64,000 nt of DNA from JAIBJN01 sp035762005 (GTDB taxonomy: Bacteria > Actinomycetota > Thermoleophilia > Gaiellales > Gaiellaceae). Position 1 is the stretch's first letter. Each line of letters begins with the position of its first letter. The stretch is taken from positions 62,001 to 126,000 of the forward strand of contig DASTQA010000035.1 in the NCBI GenBank assembly GCA_035762005.1. Direction: 5' to 3'. The notes beneath the pieces are model-generated. The model had not been told where the DNA came from and searched no databases. It worked only from the letters and a program-made list of their open reading frames with translations. Of this stretch, positions 41,213 to 48,991 are shown in pieces. A program made the position numbers and the translations under genes.

Positions 41213-42150
41213 CCGGGATGCACCGGCACGGAGACAGCGCCAGCGGGGCGGCCGACCGCCGCCTCCTCGGGCTCTCGCTCGCCCTGCTGCTCGCGTTCAT
41301 GGCCGTGGAGGTCGTCTTCGGGATCCTCGCGCGCTCGCTCGCGCTCCTGGCCGACGCCGCGCACATGCTCACGGACGCGGCGGCTCTCGCACTGGCGCTC
41401 GTCGCGGCCCTGGTCGCGGCCAGGCCCCCGCGCGGACGCTGGACCTTCGGCTTCGGACGCGTCGAGATCCTGGCCGCCCAGGCGAACGGCCTCACGCTCG
41501 CACTGCTCGGCCTCTGGATCGTCTTCGAGGCCGCACGGCGGCTCGTCGACCCGCCGGACGTCGACGCCGGCGTCGTCGGCGTCGTCGCGCTCGCCGGGAT
41601 CGCGGTCAACCTCCTCGTCGTCGCCCTGCTCGCACGGGCCGAGCGGCAGAGCCTGAACGTGCGGGGCGCCTACCTCCACATCGTCACCGACCTGGCCGCG
41701 TTCCTGGGGACCGGCGTCGCGGCCGCGCTCATCCTGCTCACAGGCTGGGACCGGTTCGACGCCGTCGCCTCCCTCCTCGTCGCCGGCCTCATGCTCTGGG
41801 CAGCCTGGTCGCTCCTGCGGGAGTCGGGGCGAATCTTCCTCGAAGGCGCGCCGTCATCGACTCCTCCAGGCGAGGTGGGACGTGCGATCGCGGGCCACGC
41901 GGGGGTCGTCGAGACGCACGACCTGCACGTCTGGACCGTGACCGACGGCTTCCCCGCGCTCTCGGCGCACGTCCTCGTCGAGCCCGGGGCCGATTGCCAC
42001 CGCATTCGGCTCGAGCTGGAGCGGCTGCTGCGCGAGCGCTTCGCCGTCGAGCACACGACGCTCCAGGTCGAGCACGTCGGATCGGCGCGGGGGCTCGAGA
42101 TCAGCCGGTCGAGCGCTGCGAGTCGAGGTCGGCGAGGCGCAGCTCGATGA
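41209..42150 (+). CDS. cation diffusion facilitator, CzcD-like
   Basis: 313 residues, six membrane helices. Two HxxxD zinc-site motifs are seen, in DAAHMLTDAAAL (helix 2) and HIVTDLAAF (helix 5); the C-terminal cytoplasmic domain has the ETHDLHVWTVTDGFPALSAHV motif. It exports Zn2+ or a similar metal in exchange for protons. ATG 41209 overlaps the glycosyltransferase stop. Confidence 0.93.
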   Translation: MTGMHRHGDSASGAADRRLLGLSLALLLAFMAVEVVFGILARSLALLADAAHMLTDAAALALALVAALVAARPPRGRWTFGFGRVEILAAQANGLTLALLGLWIVFEAARRLVDPPDVDAGVVGVVALAGIAVNLLVVALLARAERQSLNVRGAYLHIVTDLAAFLGTGVAAALILLTGWDRFDAVASLLVAGLMLWAAWSLLRESGRIFLEGAPSSTPPGEVGRAIAGHAGVVETHDLHVWTVTDGFPALSAHVLVEPGADCHRIRLELERLLRERFAVEHTTLQVEHVGSARGLEISRSSAASRGRRGAAR

Positions 42151-42295
42151 GGGCGCCGACCGACCCGTCGATCCCGGCCTCGCGCGCGAGCTCGAGCGCC
42201 TGGGTGTAGCTCTCGCGGGCCTTTCCGAGGAGCCCCTGCTTCTGCCGGTTGTCCCCGAGCAGGACGAGCTTGCGGATGCGCTCCTCTGCCTCCAC
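42101..42295 (-). CDS. small TPR-like protein
   Basis: 64 residues from GTG 42295 (ORF open to 42313). The sequence RIRKLVLLGDNRQKQGLLGKARESYTQALELAREAG is one TPR-like helix pair with a partial second. Its 3' end overlaps the convergent CDF gene by 50 bases. Similar short TPR proteins are annotated in actinobacteria, but evidence here is only the repeat pattern. Confidence 0.5.
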   Translation of the reverse strand: MEAEERIRKLVLLGDNRQKQGLLGKARESYTQALELAREAGIDGSVGALIELRLADLDSQRSTG

Positions 42296-42348
42296 GCCGG
42301 GGCACCGTAGCACGGGTCGCGCGCATTCGAGCTGCTAGCCTGATCGCC

Positions 42349-42570
42349 GTGCTCGGGTTCCTCGCAGTCGTCCAGGTGCTCCTCTCGGTGGCGCTCATCG
42401 GGCTCGTGCTCATGCACTCCGGCCGGGACACCGGCTTCGGCGGTCTCGGCTTCACGCCCGCCTCGCAGGGCGGCCAGCACATCGTCGAGCGCAACCTCAC
42501 CCGGCTGACGATCGTCGTGGCGATCGTCTTCGCCGCCAACACGGTCGCGCTCTTCTACCAGTTCGACTAG
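42349..42570 (+). CDS. secG: preprotein translocase subunit SecG
   Basis: 73 residues from GTG 42349. Two membrane helices (FLAVVQVLLSVALIGLVLM; RLTIVVAIVFAANTVALFY) flank the SecG loop SGRDTGFGGLGFTPASQGG. It joins SecY and SecE to form the Sec channel. Overlaps the convergent MoaD-like gene by 4 bp. Confidence 0.9.
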   Translation: MLGFLAVVQVLLSVALIGLVLMHSGRDTGFGGLGFTPASQGGQHIVERNLTRLTIVVAIVFAANTVALFYQFD

Positions 42571-42824
42571 CCGCCGGCGATCGCGCCGACGAGGCGCAGC
42601 GTCTCTCCGCCCGTGAGCGGCGCCGCGAGGCCGCCGCGCTCCCTCGCGTCGGTCCCGTCGACGTAGACGTTGACGAGCGGCCGCAGCTCCCCGCGCTCGT
42701 CGAGCACGCGGTCGGCGATCGGGAGCGAGCGGAGCGCGTCTCCGACGGTCGCCGCCTCGGCTTCGAACCGCTTGCGTCCCCCGGCCTCGGCGGCCAGCAC
42801 GGCGGGCAGGAGGACTACGACCAC
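42567..42824 (-). CDS. MoaD/ThiS-like ubiquitin-fold protein
   Basis: 85 residues from GTG 42824, 10 bases inside the BNR gene. The beta-grasp pattern VVVLLPAVLAAEAGG ... VGDALRSLP ... RPLVNVYVDGTDARERGGLAAPLTGGETLRLVGAIAGG ends in a Gly-Gly tail, as needed for thiocarboxylation or conjugation by an E1-like enzyme. No MoeB/ThiF or molybdopterin gene is nearby. As last gene of the tldD-tldE-BNR unit it may carry sulfur or tag a protein in that pathway. Confidence 0.78.
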   Translation of the reverse strand: MVVVLLPAVLAAEAGGRKRFEAEAATVGDALRSLPIADRVLDERGELRPLVNVYVDGTDARERGGLAAPLTGGETLRLVGAIAGG

Positions 42825-43894
42825 TCGGCAGCCTCTACGGAGAGGATCGGCGGCAGCTGGGACACGGCCTCGAGCCACGTGTCGCCCGCGTCCGGGGAGA
42901 CGAAGAGCGAGCCGCTCTGCGTCCCCAGGTACACGCCGGGCGGGTCGAGCCGGTCGGAGGCGAACCCCTCGCGCATGACGGCTCCCCACGCCGGCGCAGG
43001 CAGGCCCTCCGTGCGGAGGTCCCACGAGGCGCCCCCGTCGCGCGTGCGGTAGACGCCGAGCCGCCCGTTGCACGTGACGCGGTTCTCGGCGCCTTCCTCG
43101 GGGACGACGAGTGCGGCGTCCGGGTCACGGTGGTCGAGCGCGAGCGGGAAGCCGAACCCGCTCGGAAGGCCGTTTCCCTCGAGTCGCTCCCAGGTCTCGC
43201 CCCGGTCGTCCGAGCGGTAGACGCCGCAGTGGTTCTGCTGCCAGAGCCGGGCCGGCCGGCCCGGGTGCAGGAGCACCTTGTGCACGCACTGGCCGACCTC
43301 GACCCAGGGCTCCGGGAGGAAGTCGGCGGCCGTCCCCCGGTTCGCGGGCGTCCACGTCTCGCCCCCGTCGTCGCTGCGGAAGACGCCCGCGGCGGAGATG
43401 CCGACGTACATCCGCTCGGGTTCCCCGGGGTCGAGCTGGATCGAGTGGCAGCACAGGCCGCCCGCGCCGGGGTACCAGCGGTCGCGGGTCTCGTGGCCGA
43501 GGATGCCCTCGACCGGCTCCCAGGTGGCGCCGCCGTCGTCCGTGCGGAAGAGCGCGCCGGGCGCGGCGCCCAGCCAGAGCCGGCCGTCCTCGCCCTCGCG
43601 CCCGGGCTCGACGTGCCACGTCTTCTCGAGCGTGAGCCCGCTCTCCTCGGGGAGCCCGAGCACCTCGGCCCGCGTCCAGGTCGCGCCGCGGTCGGGGGAG
43701 CGGTGCACCGTGGCGCCGTAGACCTCGTTGTTCGTCGCGGCGTGGATGGTTCCGTCGCGCGGGTCGAGGGCGGCGTGGAACACCGACCAGCCGGGGAGGA
43801 GAGGCCCCTCGAGCCTCCACGCGCGGCGCTCGTCGTCGCCCTCGAGCAGGAAGAGCCCCTTGCGCGTGCCGACGAGGACGAGGACGCCCGTCAC
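42815..43894 (-). CDS. BNR/Asp-box repeat beta-propeller protein (sialidase/Ycf48-like)
   Basis: 359 residues from GTG 43894, overlapping the tldE stop by 4 bp. Six Asp-box motifs of the type S-x-D-x-G-x-T/S-W recur: SPDRGATW, TDDGGATW, SDDGGETW, SDDRGETW, TRDGGASW, SPDAGDTW. No signal peptide and no obvious sialidase active site, so it is a cytoplasmic propeller of unknown role. Pairing with a MoaD-like gene recurs in actinobacteria as far as I recall. Confidence 0.85.
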   Translation of the reverse strand: MTGVLVLVGTRKGLFLLEGDDERRAWRLEGPLLPGWSVFHAALDPRDGTIHAATNNEVYGATVHRSPDRGATWTRAEVLGLPEESGLTLEKTWHVEPGREGEDGRLWLGAAPGALFRTDDGGATWEPVEGILGHETRDRWYPGAGGLCCHSIQLDPGEPERMYVGISAAGVFRSDDGGETWTPANRGTAADFLPEPWVEVGQCVHKVLLHPGRPARLWQQNHCGVYRSDDRGETWERLEGNGLPSGFGFPLALDHRDPDAALVVPEEGAENRVTCNGRLGVYRTRDGGASWDLRTEGLPAPAWGAVMREGFASDRLDPPGVYLGTQSGSLFVSPDAGDTWLEAVSQLPPILSVEAAEWS

Positions 43895-45255
43895 AGCCCG
43901 GGCCCCGAGCCGGTTCCCACGATCGTGAACGCGTCGGTCGCCACCGCGGGCACGAGTGTCCCGTACGGGTAGCGCTCGTCGTAGAAGTCGCTGCGGTTCA
44001 CGAGCGTCACCTCCTCCGTGAGGCCGAGGAGTCCGGCCGCGAGCGCCGGGAACGAGGTCGTGAAGCGCAGGTTCACGAGCGGCTCGGTCACGCGGCCGCC
44101 CTCGATGCGGAAGGTGCCGTCGCGCGTCATGCCGGTGATGATGCCCTCGCGCGGGTCGACGACGCCGAGGTAGTGCAGCCGCGTGACGTGGATGCCGTCG
44201 CCGACGCGCTCGGCGAGCTCGGCCACGGAGCGCGCGTCGCCGCCGGCCAGCGAGAGGTTGAACGGGATCGGGCCGAATCCCTGGGCGGGCGGGCCGAGCC
44301 CGTGGCCCGTCGACTCGCGTCCGTCGCCCGCCTGCCTGGCCGTGCGCCGGTCCCAGACGACGTCGCGCGCCACGCCCTGCTCCACGAGCGCGACCCGCTG
44401 CTTCGGCGCGCCCTCGAGGTCGAAGGCCTTCGGGTACCCGCGTGAATCGAGCCCGTCGTCCGAGAGCGTGAAGCTCTCGTCGAAGAGTCGCTCGCCGAGG
44501 CGGCCGGAGAGGTAGCTGCGGCCCTCGAGGAACGCGAGCGCGTTCAGCGACGTGAAGCCGAAGTAGAAGAGGAGCTCCGAGATCGCGTACGGCTCGAGCA
44601 CGGCGCGGTACGTCCCCGGCTCGAGCGCCGCGGCGTCCCGCGTGCGTGCCGCCTTCTCCGCCGCCTCGCGCGCCACCGCGCCCGGGTCGAGGTCGCCCGC
44701 GCGCCACGAGGTCGCCTCGGCGTATCCGGAGGCGTCGTCCGAGGCCGCGAGCGCGAGCACGCTCGCGTCCGTCATCGCCTGCGAGACGGCGTGACCGGTG
44801 CTCGACGCGACCGCGAGCTCCGTCACGGCGCTCGTGTAGTAGCCGTAGAGCCCAACGTCGCCGGCCGCGGCGATCGCAGCCGCGGCCGACTCGGCCAGCT
44901 CCTCCGGCGTCTGGCCGGCCGTCGCCTCGTCGTAGCCCTCGACCTCCGGGACCGGGGCGGGAGGCTGGAGCCCGGGGAAGCCGGGATCGACTGGAGAGCT
45001 CTCGGCGGCGGCGGCCGCCCGTCGCGCGGCCGCTTCGAGCCCCTCGTCGCCGGTCCGGTTCGTCGTCGCCGAGCCGACGCGGCCGTCGCGGACGACCCGC
45101 AGAGTCACGCTGGCGTCCCGGATCAGGGTCGGCTGGTGCACGGCCGAGTCTGCGAAGCGGGCGAGCCCGGAGCTCTCGACGTGGACGGACGCGTCGGCCT
45201 CGTCGCCCTCGGTCGCCCGGAGGGCGCGGCCCGCGAGATCGAGGGCCTGCGTCAC
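43891..45255 (-). CDS. tldE: TldE/PmbA-like metalloprotease subunit
   Basis: 454 residues from GTG 45255. Homology to PmbA/TldE runs the full length (SSTGHAVSQAMTDASVLALA; YRAVLEPYAISELLFYFGF; NLSLAGGDARSVAELAERVGDGIHVTRLHYLGVVDPREG). It lacks the HExxxH of TldD, as TldE subunits do. TldD-TldE dimers thread unfolded peptides and cut them, e.g. in maturing microcin B17 or degrading CcdA. 4-bp overlaps on both sides. Confidence 0.9.
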   Translation of the reverse strand: MTQALDLAGRALRATEGDEADASVHVESSGLARFADSAVHQPTLIRDASVTLRVVRDGRVGSATTNRTGDEGLEAAARRAAAAAESSPVDPGFPGLQPPAPVPEVEGYDEATAGQTPEELAESAAAAIAAAGDVGLYGYYTSAVTELAVASSTGHAVSQAMTDASVLALAASDDASGYAEATSWRAGDLDPGAVAREAAEKAARTRDAAALEPGTYRAVLEPYAISELLFYFGFTSLNALAFLEGRSYLSGRLGERLFDESFTLSDDGLDSRGYPKAFDLEGAPKQRVALVEQGVARDVVWDRRTARQAGDGRESTGHGLGPPAQGFGPIPFNLSLAGGDARSVAELAERVGDGIHVTRLHYLGVVDPREGIITGMTRDGTFRIEGGRVTEPLVNLRFTTSFPALAAGLLGLTEEVTLVNRSDFYDERYPYGTLVPAVATDAFTIVGTGSGPGL

Positions 45256-46694
45256 TGCCGGACGCCGACCTGCACGTCGCGGAAGCGTGCCGGGGCGGTC
45301 CCGTGGGAGACGTGCGCGTGCTGGCCGGGCTGCCCCTTGCCGCAGTTCGTGAGACCGTGGAGCCGCCACTCCTCCGCCCCGGCGACGCCGTCGAGCCGGC
45401 CCCAGAACTCCGGCGTCACGCCCGTGTAGGTGGGGTCGCGGAGCATCCTCCCGAGCTTGCCCTTCCTGATCTCCCATGCGACCTGCGTGCCGAACTGGAA
45501 GTTGAGGCGCTTGTCGTCGATCGACCAGCTCTTGTTCGTGCAGAGGTAGAGCCCCCGGTCGACGTCGGCGAGCAGGTCCTCGAGCGTCCCGGCGCCCGGC
45601 TCGAGGTGGAGGTTCGACATGCGGACGAGCGGCATCCGGCTCCAGCCGTCGGCGCGCATCGAGCCGGCGAGCTCCCGACCGATCAGCCGCGAGGTCTCAC
45701 GCGAGGCGAGGTAGCCGGTGAGGATCCCCTCCTCGACGACCGGCTGCCGCCGCGCCGGCGAGCCTTCGTCGTCCCAGCCGAACGTCCCCAGGCCGAGCGG
45801 GGTAGTGGGATCGGCGGTGACGTTCATGTGCTCGGAGCCGTAGCGCAGGCTGCCCAGGTCCTCCGGCCTCAGGAAGCTCGTTCCGGCGTAGGCCGCCTCG
45901 GTGCCGTAGACACGGTCGAGCTCGGTCGGGTGCCCGACGGACTCGTGCACCTGAAGCAACATCTGCTCGGCGTCGACGACGATCGTCGTCACCCCGGCGG
46001 GGCAGGGGTCGGCCTCGAGCAGCGCCGCCGCCTCCTCGCCGACGCGCTCGGCCTCGCCCTCGAGACCCAGCCCTTCGACGTGCTCCCAGCCGGCCTGGCC
46101 GCTCGAGCCTCCGTGCGCGCTCGGGTAGCTTCGGTTCTGCACCCGACCGTCGTCGGACACGGCGAGCGCGTCGATGCCGCCGCCGCACTCGACGAACCGC
46201 TGGCGCAGGCGCGCGCCCTCGGACGAGCGGAAGACGCGCTCCTCCCGCATGGCCCGCACCGTCGCCTCCGTGATCTTGACCTCAGGCCGGCGCATGCCCT
46301 GGTCCGCGCGCAGGCAGAGCGCGATCTTCTCCTCGAGCGGAACCTCGATCGGGTCGCGGGCGACCGCCGGTGCGAACTCGCCGCTCGCCACCGCGACGGA
46401 GGCGAGGTCGACGCGCCGTCGTGCGCGCGAGGCGCTCGCACGTGCGAAGGAGACGGCTCGGAGGGCGGCGTCACGAGCGCCTTCCCCCGTGAGCCGCGGG
46501 TCGCCGGCGAAGCCCCAGGCCCCGTCCACGAGCACGCGGACGCCGATTCCCTCGGTCTCCGAGTCGGAGACGCTGTCGACGTCGCCGTTCTTCGTCGCCA
46601 CGTGCTGCGCCCGGCGACGCACGGCCCGAGCGTCTGCGTAGCCCGCCCCGGCCGCGACCGCCGCGTCGATTGCGTGTTCGGCGAGGGCGTCCAC
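45252..46694 (-). CDS. tldD: TldD-like zinc metalloprotease
   Basis: 480 residues from ATG 46694. The active-site HExxxH is in LQVHESVGHPTELDRVYGTEAAYAG, and the conserved cysteine ligand lies in TNCGKGQPG near the C-terminus. It forms the catalytic half of a TldDE protease in the cytoplasm. First gene of the four-gene overlapping unit, 76 bases from the tRNA-Leu gene. Confidence 0.93.
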   Translation of the reverse strand: MDALAEHAIDAAVAAGAGYADARAVRRRAQHVATKNGDVDSVSDSETEGIGVRVLVDGAWGFAGDPRLTGEGARDAALRAVSFARASASRARRRVDLASVAVASGEFAPAVARDPIEVPLEEKIALCLRADQGMRRPEVKITEATVRAMREERVFRSSEGARLRQRFVECGGGIDALAVSDDGRVQNRSYPSAHGGSSGQAGWEHVEGLGLEGEAERVGEEAAALLEADPCPAGVTTIVVDAEQMLLQVHESVGHPTELDRVYGTEAAYAGTSFLRPEDLGSLRYGSEHMNVTADPTTPLGLGTFGWDDEGSPARRQPVVEEGILTGYLASRETSRLIGRELAGSMRADGWSRMPLVRMSNLHLEPGAGTLEDLLADVDRGLYLCTNKSWSIDDKRLNFQFGTQVAWEIRKGKLGRMLRDPTYTGVTPEFWGRLDGVAGAEEWRLHGLTNCGKGQPGQHAHVSHGTAPARFRDVQVGVRQ

Positions 46695-46769
46695 GGGCCG
46701 CCGTTACCTTACTCACGCCCGCGGGCCGCCCGCCGAGAGACGAAAGGCGCCTCCGAAGAGACGCCTGAG

Positions 46770-46855
<86 letters not shown>

Positions 46856-46889
46856 GTGGACGCGAGGGATTGTAGCGAGTCCGGCCGGT

Positions 46890-46935
46890 TTGACTCCGTC
46901 CGGCGGCCGCGCTACCGTACGCGAACAAGCGTTCG
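46890..46935 (+). promoter_or_regulatory. lexA promoter with SOS box
   Basis: TTGACT (46890-46895), 17-base spacer, TACCGT (46913-46918), then CGAACAAGCGTTCG (46922-46935), a full match to the Gram-positive LexA box CGAACRNRYGTTYG, placed at the transcription start. LexA should repress its own gene here. Confidence 0.88.
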
Positions 46936-46952
46936 ACAGCGAGGGGAGGCAG

Positions 46953-47594
46953 ATGCTCACACAGCGTCAGCGGGAGGTGTACGAGTTCGTCGTCGAGTTC
47001 GTGGACGCCCACGGCTATCCGCCCACCGTGCGCGAGATCGGAGAGAAGGTCGGCCTCGCCTCGCCGTCGACGGTCCACGCCCACCTCGCAAACCTCGAGC
47101 GGGCGGGGTACCTGAGGCGCGACCCGACGAAGCCGCGCGCGCTCGAGCTCACGCGGCGCGAGCGTGCGGCGGCGGGAGCGTCGGTCTCCGTCCCGGACGT
47201 CGGCGAGGTCCGCGTCCTGCCGCTCGTCGGCGAGATCGCCGCCGGTGGGCCGCTCCTGGCGGAGGAGAACGTCGAGGACCACCTCGCGGTCCCGGACACG
47301 CTCTCGCGCGGGGGAGAGGAGTTCCTCCTGCGCGTGAAGGGCGAGAGCATGGTCGAGGCGGGCATCCTCGAGGGCGACTACGTCGTCGTGCAGCGTCAGC
47401 AGACCGCGCGGGACGGCGACATCGTCGTCGCGCTGGCGGGCGACGACGAGGCGGCCGACGAGGCGACCGTCAAGCGCTTCTTCCGCGAGGACGGGCGCGT
47501 CCGGCTGCAGCCGGAGAACGCGGCCATGGAGCCGCTCTATCCGGCGCACGTCAGCATCCTCGGTAAGGTCGTCGGCGTCTTCCGGAGGGTGTGA
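46953..47594 (+). CDS. lexA: LexA repressor
   Basis: 213 residues from ATG 46953 after GGGGAGG. N-terminal winged helix (TQRQREVYEFVVEFVDAHGYPPTVREIG; STVHAHLANLERAGYL), self-cleavage site A97-G98 in GEIAAGGP, catalytic Ser132 in KGESM and Lys174 in TVKRFF. RecA filaments trigger cleavage and induce the SOS response. A second LexA box was found before dinB at 53762. Confidence 0.97.
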   Translation: MLTQRQREVYEFVVEFVDAHGYPPTVREIGEKVGLASPSTVHAHLANLERAGYLRRDPTKPRALELTRRERAAAGASVSVPDVGEVRVLPLVGEIAAGGPLLAEENVEDHLAVPDTLSRGGEEFLLRVKGESMVEAGILEGDYVVVQRQQTARDGDIVVALAGDDEAADEATVKRFFREDGRVRLQPENAAMEPLYPAHVSILGKVVGVFRRV

Positions 47595-47786
47595 GTGGGG
47601 GTGCACGCGCTCAACCGGACGCTCGACCAGGAGCTGCTCGCGCTCATGCGCGGCGCGAGCCTCGAGTGCCCGGCATGCGGGGAGTTCGTGCTGCACCGGG
47701 CCGGCGCCGTGACGTGCCCGGAGTGTGGCTCCGGATTCGTGAAGGCGGGCGAGACGGCGCTACACTTGGACGTGCAGGCCGGGTGA
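47595..47786 (+). CDS. small zinc-ribbon protein
   Basis: 63 residues from GTG 47595, directly abutting the lexA stop. Four cysteines in two CxxC pairs (C25, C28, C41, C44) form a zinc ribbon (ECPACGEFVLHRAGAVTCPECG). Function unknown. The 3' end contains the rnpB promoter and overlaps the first 13 bases of the RNase P RNA gene. Confidence 0.7.
   Translation: MGVHALNRTLDQELLALMRGASLECPACGEFVLHRAGAVTCPECGSGFVKAGETALHLDVQAG
47761..47766 (+). promoter_or_regulatory. rnpB -10 element
   Basis: TACACT lies eight bases before the first base of P1 of RNase P RNA, inside the zinc-ribbon gene. A weak -35 (TTCGTG 47736-47741) is 19 bases upstream. Confidence 0.5.
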
Positions 47787-48126
47787 CCGCGGGCCGCGCG
47801 AGCGGCTCGAGGAAAGTCCGGACACCGCAGGGCAGGACGCTGGGGAAACCCCAGGCGGCGAAAGCCGACGGAAAGTGGCACAGAAAGGAGACCGCCACCG
47901 GCGAACGTCTCTTCTCCGGAGACGCCGGCGGTAAGGGTGAAAAGGTGGGGTAAGAGCCCACCAGCGTCGTGGTGACACGGCGGCTGCCAAACCCCGTCCG
48001 GTGCAAGGCGAACAGGCTCCGCTACCAGGCGGCCCGCCGAGGAGCCGGGTGCGCCGCTCGAGCCTCCGGGCGACCGGAGGCCCAGATGGATGGTCGCCCT
48101 CGACAGAATCCGGCTTACAGGCCTGC
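47774..48126 (+). ncRNA. rnpB: RNase P RNA, bacterial type A
   Basis: About 353 bases. P1 is closed by GCAGGCC (47774-47780) and GGCCTGC (48120-48126). Universal segments are present: GAGGAAAGTCCGGAC (CR I, 47819-47833), ACAGAAAGGAGACCGCC (CR II), GGTAAGGGTGAAAAGGTG and GGTAAGAGCCCACCAG (CR III area), and ACAGAATCCGGCTTACAGG (CR V). It is the catalytic RNA that trims tRNA 5' ends. Confidence 0.96.
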
Positions 48127-48132
48127 TACCGG

Positions 48133-48156
48133 AAAGCCCCGCATTAGCGGGGCTTT
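48133..48156 (+). terminator. rnpB terminator
   Basis: AAAGCCCCGC, loop ATTA, GCGGGGCTTT: a perfect 10-bp stem 6 bases after rnpB, ending in T residues, with a further T-run (TCTTTTTC) just beyond. Confidence 0.88.
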
Positions 48157-48173
48157 CCCATCTTTTTCACCAG

Positions 48174-48191
48174 CAGTGACGGCCGTCACTG
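48174..48191. repeat. 18-bp perfect palindrome
   Basis: CAGTGACGG joined to CCGTCACTG with no spacer, in the 307-base gap between the rnpB terminator and the PAP2 start. Apart from this palindrome and an open frame continuous with PAP2 (48281 onward) nothing else was found in the gap. Confidence 0.5.
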
Positions 48192-48463
48192 GGGGCGTCG
48201 ATCGAGATCTCGCGTTCGATGCGATCGGGACCATCCGTATCTCCTCTCTGACGGTGCACTCCTTGTGCGCCGGCAGCTGAGACGGGGAGGCCGCGCTCGG
48301 CGAGTCGCGCTGGGGCAGCTCGCCTGCACGCCCGGCGATCCCCGGCGTCGCGGCGAGGCCCGTCGGTACGATCGGAGCTCTGCTCTCGTTCCTCCACCAA
48401 CTCGTCGAATGGGACGGCCTCGCGCTCGAGGCGGGCCAGGCTCTCCGCTGGGAGCCGCTCACC

Positions 48464-48991
48464 GTGCTCTTCGTCCTCGCGTCCGCCTGGTGGGTCAAGT
48501 GGCCGCTGCTCGTGGTCGTCGGGGCGTGCGGAGACGCCCGGTGCCGGCGAAGGCTTCCGCCCGCCGCGCTCTCCGGACTGATCGCGGTGGGCGCGGCCGC
48601 CGGTCTGACGAGCCTGCTGAAGAGCTCGTTCGATCGAGTTCGCCCGGCGCTCGCCGACCCGGGAATCGAGGCGCTCGTCCCGACACCGGATTCCGCGTCC
48701 TTCCCCTCGGGGCACGCGGCGACGGCATTCGCCGCGGCGATCGCGGTGGGCGCCTTCTACCCCCGTCTCAGATGGCCGCTGCTCGGTCTGGCTGCGGTCG
48801 TCGGCCTCTCGCGAATCTACCTCGGAGTCCACTACGTCCTGGATGTGCTCGCGGGTGCGGCGCTCGGACTGGCGCTGGGTCTCCTCGTCGTGTGGGCGGT
48901 TCGTCGCCTCTCAGAATGGCGCGGGCGATCCGGTACGAGTCCGCGAGCGGCCGGAACGAGCTTCGCTCCTCGCCGTAGATCGCCGGGATAG
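48464..48991 (+). CDS. PAP2-family phosphatase (undecaprenyl-PP phosphatase-like)
   Basis: 175 residues from GTG 48464. The three phosphatase motifs are K-x6-RP (KSSFDRVRP), PSGH (ASFPSGHAATAF) and SR-x5-H-x3-D (SRIYLGVHYVLD). Several membrane helices; probably acts on lipid phosphates at the outer face. Coding-like sequence continues upstream in frame to the stop at 48278 (LHQLVEWDGLALEAGQALRW) but has no ATG, GTG or TTG, so the true start is uncertain. The last 224 bases overlap the convergent fusion gene. Confidence 0.8.
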   Translation: MLFVLASAWWVKWPLLVVVGACGDARCRRRLPPAALSGLIAVGAAAGLTSLLKSSFDRVRPALADPGIEALVPTPDSASFPSGHAATAFAAAIAVGAFYPRLRWPLLGLAAVVGLSRIYLGVHYVLDVLAGAALGLALGLLVVWAVRRLSEWRGRSGTSPRAAGTSFAPRRRSPG

